A DNA stretch of 64,000 nt, taken from contig JALECJ010000020.1 of the NCBI GenBank assembly GCA_023515745.1, positions 1,426,001 to 1,490,000 on the forward strand, read 5' to 3'. The stretch comes from Amoeboaphelidium protococcarum (Eukaryota > Aphelidiomycota > Aphelidea). Below, one piece after another: positions 37,645-50,246 of this stretch (position 1 is its first letter; every line of letters begins with the position of its first letter). A program made the translations under genes and the position numbers. The notes under the pieces are model-generated. The model saw only the letters and a list, made by a program, of their open reading frames with translations. It was not told the DNA's origin and searched no databases.

Positions 37645-39075
37645 ATGACGTTCTATAACATGAAAAAGTATGTTGAGACGCTAACTTTACTGCTCTAAAT
37701 TGCGTATGCATCTGTAAGAATTAGTGGTGTAAATGTTGAATATTGGCCATTTCTTATAGCTCTGGGCTTCATGTGGATCTTGACATTGACTGTGAGTGGG
37801 TTCAGATATCAGTTGTATGGTGCCGTCGTTGCAGTGCTTTTAATATTCATCACGTATGAATTTAGTGTTGCAGCGTATGTATACTTGCCGCTGACTATAG
37901 TTTCTCTTATACTATGTCTTCTACTCCCTGTTTTCGTCACTCCACCACTCTTTGGTCCTTATAAGAAGATTGCGGTGGTCAGTTTCGACCTGAAAGATCC
38001 ATCGCGACCGAGATGGGATTTATATGGTGATACATCTGGTATAAGATAACTGTGGTTTCGAGTATTCTATCCCACTGTAGAGTCTGCTACAGGTACTTAT
38101 GCTTAATACCTTCCTGATATTCTGCACCGCGGAAAGTATTTCACTAAAGATTTGGGCCTGCCACCATTCATGTTCAATCACTTTGTACTATCTAAAACGC
38201 GTGCCATTTAGTAGAATAGAAGTGAAGATATCAAGATTGCAGACGGTAAACATCCGCTAGTTCTCCTGAGTCATGGATACAACAGCTCGATGGAGATACA
38301 TACAATACTGTGCCAACATCTGGCATCTCACGGATATATTGTCGCGTCTGTTCAGCACAGTTTTGATGCGCTCATCACGTATTTCCCTTCGTCGGGAGAG
38401 TCGTTTCCGTTTAACGCGTCGCCGCCCGTTTTGCGCGATGAAAACCACTTTTGGGAGTTTAGAGGGAAACACTTGGATATCCGTGCTAAAGATTTGCTCT
38501 TTGTATTGGATTTACTGACCGGTAAGAAGTAGGATGAATCTGTAGACTTTTCGCAGTTCATAGCTAGCGTGGATATGAATCGTATCTACGCCGTCGGTCA
38601 GTCATTTGGTGCGTGTTCAGCCATTTAGAGTGCTGTTTTGGACCAGAGAATCAAGAAGGTTGTTGGATTTGACGGATGGATTACGGTGTTGAGTAAAGAG
38701 ACAAAGTAGTGTGGTGTCAAGGTGCCGCTGTTATTGTTGTAAGCTGGCCCAAGGTTCTATGTGAATGATAACTTTTGGAGTGAGACCAACGACTCTGATT
38801 GTGTGTCCTTGATCAAAAACTCACCAGAACCATCTACCCTGGTAAGATTGGAAGGTGTTAAGCATCTCGAGTTCACCGACGCCAATCTCTTCTCGCCCGT
38901 AGTAAGTAAATTGCTGGGCATTAGCGGTCCTCTATCAGGATCATTGTTGCAAAAGATCATGTTCGATTACACTTACCGGTTCTTGGAAGACTAGGATAAT
39001 ACAGAATTTGACGGCCACAATCATTCTCATCCGAAAATGTACACTGAATACCCCTAGTAGAAGCTGAGTAAGTGA
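37645..39075 (+). CDS. PAF-acetylhydrolase-like lipase with N-terminal membrane domain
   Basis: Group VII phospholipase A2 / PAF-AH enzymes hydrolyse short or oxidised acyl chains from phospholipids. The N-terminal ~125 residues hold three to four membrane helices (LIALGFMWILTLTVSGF; AYVYLPLTIVSLILCLLLPV), not present in the plasma enzyme. The catalytic part has LWFRVFYPT, HPLVLLSHGYNSSMEIH (oxyanion region), the nucleophile elbow GQSFGAC (Ser near residue 320), FDGW and KHLEF. YSLE-type entry motif is replaced by RGKHLDIRAKDLLFVLDLL. 476 aa, single exon with many TAG Gln codons. Membrane-anchored intracellular enzyme inferred. Confidence 0.82.
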
Positions 39076-39174
39076 GATATGATAAAATTAATCCATACAA
39101 ATTCCGTGTTTGTAAATATTCATTAATTTTTAGAACGAATTTTATTAAATCCAAATCTTTAAAATCCTAATCAA

Positions 39175-39520
39175 TCAATATCCTCTTTTGCGATTATAAG
39201 AAGTGTCGTTCGGATCCTTGCGCTAATTCATAACATAACGATCAGCTGTATATTGATAAGCCAAATACCATGGCAGAAGACCAGCGGCCACGTAACCAAA
39301 ACCCCAGATACGCTTAGTCAGCATGTATTTAATACCATCAACTGCACCGGCATATGCACGCTACTTATTAGGAGCAATGGCATACGTCACCACACCTTTC
39401 ACTTCACCGCCGAGATTTCCCCACCATCCTACACTCGTATTAATTGCACATTGCAACTGTAAAATTCTCTCAACTTGAATAATAACAACAATAATTACCA
39501 ACATATTTCCCTCCGCCCAT
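39175..39520 (-). CDS. QCR8: Cytochrome bc1 complex subunit 8 (QCR8)
   Basis: QCR8 is a small single-helix subunit next to cytochrome b in complex III. Exon 1 (39499-39520) encodes MGGGKYV. A 70-nt intron (39429-39498, GTAATT...GTGTAG, phase 1) leads to exon 2 (39175-39428). The spliced N-terminus MGGGKYVGWWGNLGGEVKG closely matches the fungal form (GKTYMGWWGHMGG) and is unlike the short animal N-terminus. The YAIAPNKQRAYAG block matches the YSLSPFEQRAY of animals, and one membrane helix (YVAAGLLPWYLAYQYTA) follows. 91 aa. TAG is Gln in NKQRAY. Confidence 0.88.
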
Positions 39521-39824
39521 ATTTAAATAGCTTTCTGTTCTTATAAAATGATAAAGATTTTACCAAAAGTGCAAAGTATTGAAGAGGAAGAATAGCTGTC
39601 TTGGAAAAAAAAACTATTTGTTGATCTCAACGAGAGAACGAACTGCTTGCTTATACTGTAGTAAATTGAGTCTACAATATGGCGCGATTCTCTACTCAGT
39701 AGATTATTGCGTTCTACACAATATATCATCTTAGTTGTAGATTTAACCACCTCGCAGTGTTAGATATCAAGTTATCAATTTCAAGTCTGATATTTTCTAT
39801 ACCAAGAGCCAAAAAGTTGAAAAA
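39521..39824. other. intergenic, QCR8 promoter side
   Basis: No gene supported. A T5 run at minus-strand positions just below 39825 could end the tRNA transcript; an A9 run lies at 39604-39612. Confidence 0.3.
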
Positions 39825-39897
39825 TGATTCGTGTGAGTTTCGATCTCACTACCTCTCGCGTGTGAAGCGAACGATCTCCCAATTGATCTAACGAACC
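39825..39897 (-). tRNA. tRNA-Val (anticodon CAC)
   Basis: A 73-nt cloverleaf on the minus strand. The acceptor stem GGTTCGT pairs with ACGAATC (one G-T), the D stem is GATC/GATC, the anticodon stem TTCGC/GCGAG with loop TTCACAC, and the T stem GTGAG/CTCAC. Anticodon CAC reads GTG. Discriminator A, no CCA encoded, no intron, and a T5 run follows, as for RNA polymerase III. Confidence 0.93.
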
Positions 39898-40028
39898 TTT
39901 GAATGCATTTAGATTCACATTTTTGAGAAGGCAAGACATAATATGAACTCGAAGACAATCGCAAGGAGGAGCGGATCCATACATGATTAAAACTCCCGGT
40001 CAGGCTTTAAAGTGGGAAACTTTACACT

Positions 40029-40321
40029 TCAAGCATTACGCGTCGCTGAATGATGACTGGGTTCTATAGGAGTTTGGTTATTATTCAATTGCTTAAATTC
40101 ATTTCCCCTTAAGTCCTGCACGTAGTCGGGTTTGCATTTCATTTTCACCAGCTTTCTAGCCACTAGTTCAATAGTCATCATTCCATCGAATTCTTTTACA
40201 GCAAAATCCACGGAGTATTTGCAACAAAACATCCAGTAAGAAACTAAAATCTGCACAAATCCTTAACTACATCCTTGACGAAGCAGATGTTGCCATTTTC
40301 CGAATGGTTGATTTTCTTCAT
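40029..40321 (-). CDS. Possible small orphan protein, two exons
   Basis: Low-confidence model. Exon 1 40271-40321 (MKKINHSENGNICFVKD), a 20-nt intron 40251-40270 (GTAGTT...TGCAG), exon 2 40029-40250 containing FAVKEFDGMMTIELVARKLV and ending HHSATRNA at TGA. 90 aa. The exon 2 composition looks protein-like but the family is not recognised. Alternatively it starts at the internal ATG (MFCCKYSVDF). Confidence 0.3.
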
Positions 40322-41307
40322 TAATTAGCCTGCCGAAGTTCTACCTAGTGAGACGTGAATATAACAGCTGAGTGTGTTTTAATAGCATTTCCAGTAATCA
40401 AACTTAATACCAGCCAGACCTAAGCTGCATCTGACGCATACATTCGCGGGCGAAGCGTGAATAGACCTTTCAATAGGATAAGCATTCGACGCGCAAATAT
40501 TAGGGAGCGGGATCGAAATATTTTTAAGATAATTGACAAAACTGTGATATGCCTTTCAATTCCTCTGATAGCTATAGACTTTCGACTTTTTGACCATAAC
40601 GAGCTACTTAATCGCGAGGAACACCAATCGATTCGTCATAAGTAATTATAGCAAGCAACTAGTATCATCGTTAGAAAGATCCTTCGACTCTCGGTATGAA
40701 CCAATGTAGTTTAGAGATTTTACTATACAGCCCTTTTAGCGCCAGAGATACACCACTCTCTTCAATTATCCCCGTATCAATTGGGGGACATTTTACAAAC
40801 TACTATCAAGCAAGAGAAAAAATAGTCTCCAGATTACCAACTTTCTCCGCCAATTGAAATACGCAGTAAATTCTTCATTGGCGTCCATAGGAGTGGTAGC
40901 TCTTAGCACAGCAGAGAACGCGTCAGGTCATACAGCAATGCCAGATTATGCTTCTGTGAAGTGATAACAACCAGTGATCCTAAGATATTTTAACAAAGAC
41001 TGTCATTAGATGTAGTCTGATCTCAGTATCTTAAACATTTTACTTTGCAACATCGGTTTGTAAACCGCACTGAAAAGCGCTGCGCTAAAGTACGTTCGGT
41101 TAAACGAGAATACGCTGAGTTTGAAACGACTCCTCTGACGTGGTAGGAAATGGTATACATCTAGGACAGAAATAAAGCATATACGCATTATAAATATTAA
41201 TTTGATCTATTATGCAAAGGCTTGACATTTACAGCGAGACTGTGAAAATGCCAAGTCCAAACAAGAGCGATTCCAAAGCTAACGCTAAAATGCAAATCAC
41301 GGGACAA
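40322..41307. other. gene-poor interval before VWA8 3' end
   Basis: About 1 kb without a supportable gene. A plus-strand frame of ~113 codons around 40358-40699 is Arg/Ile-rich but without motif; with TGA as the only stop such lengths arise by chance. Confidence 0.3.
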
Positions 41308-44300
41308 TCATAATCTTTGAGATAGAATCCTTCTAACAATGCCAGGTAGGTCCGACGAGTCCTCGCAGATATAACAGTGTCCCACAGGGAGTTCTTTCAA
41401 CAACTTTTGAGCCTAATCTCGAAGAGAGCCAATAAAGATGAGATAAGAACTAACCAAATTCTCCTTCACATTTTCCATCTCCTGCCGTAGATCCGACGCA
41501 GAAATCCCATACTATTCAATATTGGCATCACTGATGAGAATAACAATTCGCTCATCAAACTCTTCTTGACTATCAGTAGAAGCCGCCGCATCGGTGACCA
41601 GCCTCAGAGCGTTCAGAGTATTGTCTCCCGCAATACAGTGAGTTGAGTGAGCGTGCATCTCTTCAATAATCTTTAACCGCTCAGAATCCGTTTTCGGATA
41701 CTATGAAGGCCTTACAAATGGAATGTAGGCAGAATCTCCGGAATGGCCGCATATTTCATACTTGAACTTATGCTCAAATCCGCAAAGAGATTCAAGTAGC
41801 ATCAGCGCCACTTCCAACGTCCTTTCGAGACGACCATCGTGAGGATTGTACCTAGACATACTGGCGCTTACATCAAAGCTGATAATCAATTTCTTTGGTA
41901 GTAAATTGGTAGCGAAAGGATTATTGTCCTTGACAAGTCGCCGTTTGTAGATGTTTCTCTCGCCAACCACGGAATCTACAATCTTTCTATCGTCAAAATC
42001 GCCGTATACTTGATTGCTCTGCCATTATTTCTCTTTAGTTTTCAACTCTGACGCCTCCAGGATGGTCTTCAACTCTCTGATAGATCCAAAGATCTTTTAC
42101 TTCCGCCGTTCATATTCCTCAGCCTAGATCTCGCTAGTAGATATAGCTGAGAGTCGTTTCTTCAATGCTGCTTGTCTTACTCGCTATTAAGCTTCCAATA
42201 TCTCTTAAGACAATTAAGGACTCGTCTCCCGAGTCAAAAGATGATGTTCAGCACTAAATTGTGTCTCTTTTCTCTCGGAAGCACCATGACCTTCGCCTTG
42301 CCCGTCGCCGTCACCATCACCAAAACCAATCCCGGGGACTCCGTTGAAGTTGAGCATAATTTCAGCATTACCATCAGACTCTTGAGATGAGGAGCCTCCA
42401 TGAAACTGATGACGTTGTCTTTGAATATTTAACTAAAAAATGCAATCGCCTTTAAACAGAAAGAATCCGCCAGGTAGTCCAGACGGTAGACATTATAGAG
42501 CACGAGAGTCGCTCCTGGATAACTTGAGTCTAACCGACAAATCAAGATACGATATATCTATGTGCTCATGGTTGCAAACTACTGTCACGTCCTATTGACT
42601 GCAAACAACTGTCTAAAAATCCATAATCCGATCAGACATGTTTAAAGCTACCTCATCGGAACCCACAGAAACAATCGAAAGCAGAATTAAATTATTCTGA
42701 ATGTCTGCTTGAGCAACAAAACCGTCACTTAATGGAAAGCATTAGAGATCAGGTAATTGAGGAATTTCATACATTGTCCATTTCAACATGTCCAGCATCA
42801 ATCTAGATCCCGTCGCTGTAGATATTAAAATCAGCCCATCACCAACAAATCTCTGTATAGATTATAAGACCTAATTGAAAGTGACTAACACCTTCTTATT
42901 AATCTAAAAATCAATTACAAGTAAATGATGACACTGCTGTCTATAAATACCAACTTAAGACTCGCCAAGTTTTATAATAAAAAGTTTACCTGAGCCAGCA
43001 ACTTCATCTAAAGAGAAGAAGCTGACTATATTACGGTCAAAATCATAAGAGTACAGTCTCGACATTGACTCATGTAATAAAACAGCTTTGCAAGACTGCT
43101 AATCGGACATTGTGCACACTGAACAGAATTGGATATCCATCGGCTCCTACTGGATAGAATTGCGAAACGTATCGTGAACGTCATACTCAATAGCTTCCAT
43201 CCTCTGCAAGTCTAATATCACAATAGAGTACGGATTCTGGTCAATCATCAGAAACTTACCATTAGCAAACTGATCCACGTTACAGCTCAGTGACTTGAAC
43301 GGCAAAGTAAACACCTGAGCGATCTCAGTTCCATTGCAGTAAGCAGAGTCAATTGGAACAAGTCTACGATCTGCAAACAATTTGACAGATGATCCAAGAC
43401 TAAGCGAAAAAGTCTCAATTCTAGGAGCGGACACTTATATCAAGGAATAGACAGACTTCACATTAAACGTTATAGGAGGATGAATAGATCTTGAGACAGC
43501 AAATCGGCCGGATAGAAGGGAATCAGCTGAGGAGAGTAATGGTGCCAGACCGTGCTTTGCTAAAATGGAAGATATCAGATTGGCTCTATCACTATCAAAA
43601 GAATCAAAATCAAATACATTCCGCAGAGCAGTTGAGATAGATGACGACGGAAACTTTTGCAATTACTTTACCACATTAACCAATTCTCGGGTAGAGTATG
43701 GATACGAGAGCTATCCCTTGTCTGATAGTTCACGTAAATCAGTAAACAGCGCTTAAAGTTAAACTAATATGATATCAGGTATGTCTGGAGCATATTATCT
43801 GACCATCTCCAACTCTGACTCTCTGTCTGGATTCTGGACTACAAACGGGCAAAAGCAATCAGACATTGACGCGTAGAAATCATTACCTTGGAACGGGAAT
43901 CCAGCACGGTTGGCCAACACAATCAATCTGAAATTTTTATGAATCGGCAAAGAGTTGAAATTCGAGCCACCAGACAGCATTTAAGATCCAACCAATACTC
44001 GACCGTCACCTAAATGTAACAGCTAATCCTTAATAAGAGACTTTAACGCGGCAAGAACTTGTGGCGATGCCTTATCAGCCTCATCAATCACAACAACGTG
44101 GCCTTTAATTGCAGCAGTAACAAGGGGAGAATCTACATATCTGATAGCACCAGAATCAAAAGTTGGGACTGAGGCCAACGACTAAAAAGTAGAGTCTCTA
44201 TTCAACTGCATGTACTACCGAGGAAGTTGTAGCATTTAGCAAAACTTGTCAGCAATCTTGTTCTTTCCAACACCTTGATTTCCAATAAGCAGGATCGGTT

Positions 44301-46392
44301 GAGATTCGATATAGCATAAGCACATTCTGTTCAATATGTTCATCTGAGATTTATTTTATACGAAAAATACATTTGGTATAAGCTCTCGGTCTCTTCCATT
44401 GGTCACAGCGTACCGCTATTATCCAGCTTTAACAACAGTCTCGCCATCCTAATTCAAGATATCAATACTCAAAGTGGAATTCACTTATTCGACACCAAGA
44501 TGATCTTGGATGAGCCGATCAAGCACTTTCTATACATCGAACGGTAATACGGGATAGAGACAAGCATCACGGATAAGCATCTATAGAGAAATTCCATATT
44601 AATAATGCATCAGAACTAATCTTTTCAGTTGAACAATATTAAGAAATCCTTTCAAAGACTGGAGTAAGACTTCATCAGAAGTGCGCAGTTGAAGAGATAA
44701 CTGTAACAATTACTAAATAAGGTAAGGATCTGCTCCATTCACACGCTACAAAATTAAACTGCGACTCTATTCTAGAGAGAGATTTCGCAAATGAACAAAA
44801 ACTAGACAGTTTTACAGCTGAGGAGTTATCCAATCAACGGCCGGCCCATTTGTCTACTTGGTTGCATCTGTTGCACCTACAGCTATTACTCTAAAATTTG
44901 AATGAACATATATGACATTTCTATCAGCTTTCATCAACGTCTCACCATCCGCCTGATGACCATCAGTCACTATTGTTCCATCAGGGAGAGTTACTGATCG
45001 CATTTATATAAACCAGCTGAGAGCATTAAGAACATCAGGATGCAACTGGTGAACACCATCAAAAACTACTATATGACCATTCAATGCAGCTTCAACTAAT
45101 AACGAATTCCGCCATACTGTGTTCCCTTTGGAGTCTGTTGATCTAGTTTAAAGCAGATCCTTGTAGGTTACGTCGCTGTGTACTGGAATGACAATAATCT
45201 ACTATTTATCTTTGCCTAAATTCATACTCAACTTCTAAATTAAGTAAGATTTACCACATCCAGATTCTCCAACTAAAGCAACGTTCTACCCAGCTCTGAA
45301 CATCGTCGATATGACATTTAGAGCTTGCTGTTAATCAAGTCCTAACTCAAACTGTGGCTCTTATGACACTGTATTCAATCCGCACTCTACCAGAATTTAT
45401 ATAATGACATTGTTTTCAAGCAGTCTATATAGGGGAGGATAAATACAAGACAATAATTAAATAGTGTCAACTGTCTAAACATCCAAATGAGTACAAACTT
45501 CCATCAAAGTGTCAAAATCAGCAATACACTCTGGAATTTCAGACTGAGCCTCAGCTGCGGCATTTATGAGACTTTTAAACTTGAGTACTATCTAAACCAA
45601 ATTCTATACTTTGAGATCATCAATACGGGATACTCTAGCCATAGAATCAGCATCAAATTCAGATAAAGATAGTGACCGCGATTAGAAGCGACTTCTGAAT
45701 GGTGGATCCAACAAGAAACCTTTATACTTTGGCACGGGAAGTCCAAGTGCAATAACCATAAACTGCTCAGAGATCCTAAACAAATTTTAAGAATTCAACT
45801 ACTCAACAGTCTATCCCCCTGTCGTGATCAAATTATCGAAAGCCTTGGGACTCATCAGAAATCTACCATCATCGAGTTAGAGTTCCCTATTCTCTAATAA
45901 ATTATTGAGAATCGGCAATATGTTACGTTCTGCACGCTCAATCCCCTCAATAATAAGAATCCTTCCATAGAGCGCAGCTTTTACAGGAGCCTATTCCACA
46001 AAGACTACAGAACCATCGACAATCTCTCGACGCAACTTGAGATCAGATTCCGTCGTCTCTCCCGTGATGATGAGATACTCAACTTCTTTGTGGAGTAGCT
46101 GAGCAAAGGCAAGAGCGATTAATCTTTTAATTTTTGAAGGTGGACCAATAAGGAAAGCATCTTGACCAAGAGCATATTTCTACATCAGCCATTGAACAAA
46201 CAATTGTATAGTTTTAGACGTTTGCATCAAACGTGGTAGATCTGGGACATGAGGTACCAACTGAGGATACTGCGGCCTGTAAATGTCAATGCTAACATTA
46301 TCATTAATTTTAACCTGTCCAATTAGTTGTTTATCTAGAGTAAGATTGCCATTTACTGCCTATAGTCGTCTCTCTGCGTTAGTTTTGCCCAT
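41308..46392 (-). CDS. VWA8: VWA8 mitochondrial AAA+ / von Willebrand A protein
   Basis: VWA8 is a large dynein/midasin-related AAA+ ATPase of mitochondria. One uninterrupted exon of 1,694 aa (animal proteins ~1,900). AAA1 has a degenerate P-loop (FLIGPPSKIKR, ~81) followed by TTESDLKLRREI, a VWA8 hallmark. AAA2 has VGESGCGKS (~374). AAA3 has IGNQGVGKN (~702) and Walker B VVVIDEADKASPQ (~769). The C-terminal VWA domain (~1495-1690) has the MIDAS motif DVSASMSR, preceded by LPKKLIISF. HDGRLERTLEVALML and KYEICGHSGD match animal VWA8 nearly word for word. I checked 41968-43160 codon by codon: no TGA. Confidence 0.93.
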
Positions 46393-46437
46393 TACGGCGC
46401 GACTATGAAACTGGTGACTTTCGCCAAGAAATGGAAA

Positions 46438-46461
46438 GAGCGAGCGAGCGAGAGAGAGAGA
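46438..46461. repeat. GCGA/(GA)n simple repeat
   Basis: Short GCGAGCGA then GA repeat just upstream of the VWA8 start codon, between VWA8 and the 3' end of the ABC transporter gene. Confidence 0.8.
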
Positions 46462-46565
46462 CACTGCTAAGTCATCAAACTTCCAAGTCTGAGAACTTTA
46501 CGAAGAAATATAAATTATATTGGTAGGAATTTCCTTAATTATTTCATCAAATGATCAAAATTACT

Positions 46566-48443
46566 TCACTACCAAGTGAGCGATATTACGCGATCAATGG
46601 GAACGAGACGAGTGTTATGACTGATCCAGAGACAAGATATGTTGAGAGTTTTACACAATTAGAAGCACCGCAACTCCCATTGGCTATCCATTGAGCTAGT
46701 AGCCTCATCTATGATAAGTAGACGTGGCTGCTTCAGAAGGGCTCTGGCAAATAAGACGCGTTAGATTTCACCAGCTGATAACTGTCTTAGATCAGGAATG
46801 GTTGTAAATTCATTTAATGCAAACTCCTTCATCAACAGGTTATAAAGATCTGCATTGACATCATTCACGCTGTCGTCAGGATAGATCAATTAATCAGACA
46901 AAGACGCAAACGGCAATATATAAGAATTCTGTGGTAGATACACGATATCTTTTGTAAAGATAGATAGTTGACCGGATGATAAAGATTACAGTCCTGATAG
47001 ACATTTAACGAGGGTGGATTTACCAGAACCATTAACACCTTGTAATGCTATACACTGCCCAGAGAGCAATGTAAAGTCTGGCACTGTAGCTGTGATGCCG
47101 TTGGGTAAACTATAAGACACTTCTTAGTACTCTATGAGAACTCCAGTATTATTAAAAGAGTCATCATTCATTGCAGCCTCTCCATTCGATAAGTGTATAG
47201 AATCGCAGGCCATAACCAAATCAAATACACGCGATAAATAGCCAAGAAACTCATACACTTTATCTATCGCCACAACCAGATTAGATAAAGCTGATATCAA
47301 TTGTATGCAATAGAATACAGTGAGAGCGACAATCTTTGAAATCTCAACCTCACTACGATCATCATAGACGCCACTGAAGATAGGAATGGCAACAATAATG
47401 TAGCAAATTATGGATCCATACCAAGATACAAACTAAGTTATTACAGTAACTACCGAGTCTTTGACATAAAATTTTCTGTAAGCTTAGAGAACATTAGACA
47501 GCAAAGTGTTTAGTCTATCAATTTCAAAAGTTTAACCAAACCATAAGCAGATTTCAAGCAAGCTGTTTTATACACTGACATGCTTCAGACGAAAATCACC
47601 TTCAGCCTACTCCTTCTGCTAAGTCAACTATACCAGCGGGAGTGAGACAAGTCGTGTAACTAGCACAGATACAATAAAATACGCGTAAATGATTGCCAAT
47701 GAAGTCAATGCAGAATTGCCAGCGCTTTGTGCAACTTTAACAGAGTAGAACACAATCAAAACAGGTGACAATATCAATTTCGACAAGATGTCAACACACA
47801 GTACATAAGTAAGTCGATCCACGTCCTAAGTTACTCGCTAATCCACAGTATCAATAGCTGCATCTGATTAAAGATTGAGATATGCATTCCTGCTGTCATC
47901 AAGTAGCAGAGTGTGCAGATACCGAGTCAATTTCCATCTCGCATGCAAAGCCAGGATTCGAGCCACTAGACTGCCAACTCCCAGGGATATGGCAATTCCA
48001 ACCACAAATAGCAAGACTTGCCAATTTAATCGAATGAACGCGTCATACTACCTCTGTTGCAATATAGGATAGTAATTGGCGGTGAGTTAGCCCATGAAGT
48101 TTGATAAAATCTAGAATGTCATCTACGATATTAATACACCAATAACAAGAGCAATAGTCTTTCTACAATATAAAACTTTCAACAGCCGTGCCATGTAGTT
48201 TATACTCGGCCCTCTCTTATAAGCATTACGTTACTCTCCATCTTGACAATGGTCACGATCATCTAAGGGGAAATACTTCATCAGGCGCCTAATTTCGTTC
48301 TAAAGGCGATAAAGCGAAAGTTTGAATGAGGGTGATGTCAAATTTAACCAAGACGGTCTACTTGGTGAAAGGCAAAGCTTATGATTTGGAAATTTTTTAA
48401 TTCTTGAAATAGACGCATGGGTGTGAATAGACTTACTAGGCAT
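46566..48443 (-). CDS. ABCD-type half ABC transporter
   Basis: ABCD (ALD) half transporters act as dimers in peroxisomes or lysosomes; ABCD4 handles cobalamin. 625 aa, single exon. The membrane domain has about six helices (VLLFVVGIAISLGVGSLV; IYAYFIVSVLVTRLVSLPLV) and the family pattern NPDQRI-like DTVDQRVTQDVDRL. The nucleotide domain has Walker A GVNGSGKST, Q-loop VYLPQNSY, signature LSAGEIQR, Walker B LLIIDEATSSMD and H-loop ISHNTR. It most resembles ABCD4 or bacterial SbmA-like proteins. No clear organelle signal; N-terminus Ser/Lys-rich. Shares strand with VWA8, starting 173 bp from it. Confidence 0.85.
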
Positions 48444-48603
48444 CTTTGTTTCTACTTGATCGCCACGTTACCAAGACTATTGAAATTGACATCATGACCA
48501 GATGGGAAGATGAGAGGCTATTTTTAAAGATGCTGAAACAACCAGACTTGCCGTGATAAAGTCTATTTCTATCTTTCAACCAGAAACTAGTTAGAAAATA
48601 AAT

Positions 48604-50013
48604 ATGGTGAAACATTGGGATTTGAAGGTGTAAATTGCGGTGCTCTTCTTTGGTTATGGAAGCATGGCTTATCTGGCGCTGTTTTACGATCAAGTTATGA
48701 AGTTTACTCCAGTCCAAATTGGGATGCTCACCTCTCTATCGCCTGTGATATCGTTTCTCGTCGCGCCTCAGTTCATGTTTATTGCCGACAAGTACGGCTG
48801 GCATAAGAGGATGCTCATCGGATGTGCGGTGGTGTCGTCTGTCGCAGCAATGATGTACATCCTACTTCGCGATGACCCTAATATCAATTATGGCTAATTG
48901 TTGATATCCACACCATATCTACTCACTGTGGCTGTGTCTCTATTTTACGCGATTCCCTTTTGCGCAATATCCCCGCTGATGGACACGATGGTGCTGGGAA
49001 AGTTGAAACAGAGATCAGGGAAGATGGACGAAATAGACCAGAAGCAGTTGTATGGTAAGTAGAGATGGGTGGGAAGTATCACGTACGGCTTATCAGCGTT
49101 CATTATGGGATATATATACAACGTGTTGCCTAGAATGAGTGTCACGTTTATAGGATGGACTGTGCTGGTCGGCGGCGTATTTGTTGCCACACTCTTTATC
49201 CCGGATTAGAACGAGTAAGTAGATTACAGTAACTCATAGACGGACAAACTGGCTCTGTAAAAATTGAACAATAATGATACCTTAGATGTTGAAAAGTCTG
49301 CGCTTATTATGAAACCTCTAGATGAAGGAGATTTGCCGCTAGATATTGAGCTATCAGTCAATGAAATAAAGCCAACTTTTTTATAGTCGGTCAGAGCATT
49401 GAGTGAAAATTCTGAAATGGTATTATTCTGGGCATTTGCTCTCGTGTAAGGTCTGGGTCAGTCTGTGGTGAACAACTTTCTTAATATCATGCTGGTTTAG
49501 CGTTTGAATGCCTCCGATACGATCTTGGCATTTGGCAGTCTTAATCGTGTCATACTCGAGGCTCCATTCTTTTTCTTTAATGGCGCGGTACAGGTGCTGA
49601 TACTCAAGTGCTTAGGATTGTAAAATGTTAAAGCTGCCGAAGCATCTAAATGGGTCATGATTTTGAGCATGATGATACTATGTTTCAGAACTTTGATGTA
49701 CGCGTTGTTGAGCTTCTTTACGCTCAGTCCGTACATTGATCTTGCGATTGAGCTTCTCCATGGTGTGATGTACGCTACTTTCTATGGAAGTGCCGTTTAG
49801 GCCGCTGCTTCATTGGCTCCTAAATAGTATCAAGGAACTTCTCAGGGAATTTTCTCTGCTATTTACAGCGGATTAGGTCCTTTCGTTGGATCAATTCTTG
49901 GTGGATACATTTACAATCAGTTTGGTAGCGGTTGGATGTTCCTACTTTGTTCATTGTTGTGTTTCGTTACTGCAACCACTTACGCGTTAAATGTGATTAG
50001 AAATAGAGTATGA
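48604..50013 (+). CDS. MFS transporter (MFSD6-like), copy 1
   Basis: 12-helix major facilitator of the MFS_1-like / nucleoside-symporter type. 469 aa, single exon. Begins MVKHWDLK then VLFFGYGSMAYLALFYDQ. The loop 2-3 motif is APQFMFIADKYGWHKRM. The central cytosolic loop (~residues 200-260) is Asp/Asn-rich. The second half has LNRVILEAPFFFFNG, and FVGSILGGYIYNQFGSGW near the end. Substrate unknown. The next gene is a close tandem paralogue. It is divergent from the ABC transporter, with 160 bp between starts. Confidence 0.85.
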
Positions 50014-50246
50014 TTTTGCATAATCTTACCTAAAGTCCATTATTTAATTTGTATGTAAAAGCATGGAATTTTGATTCATCATATAGTACTTCTACTCACA
50101 ACACGGTACTCAACTCTTAGCAACAAGGATCAGTCTCAATCGTGATACTTGCCAGGATACGCAAGCCATGCAGGCCGGAGTATTTAACGTCTATTTTTAC
50201 TCTTATTCAGATTCAGATTATATTAAAGACGGAGTTCACAAAAGTT

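Noticed and set aside
40358-40699. 113-codon frame on plus strand
   Set aside because: No motif and length compatible with chance when TGA is the only stop.
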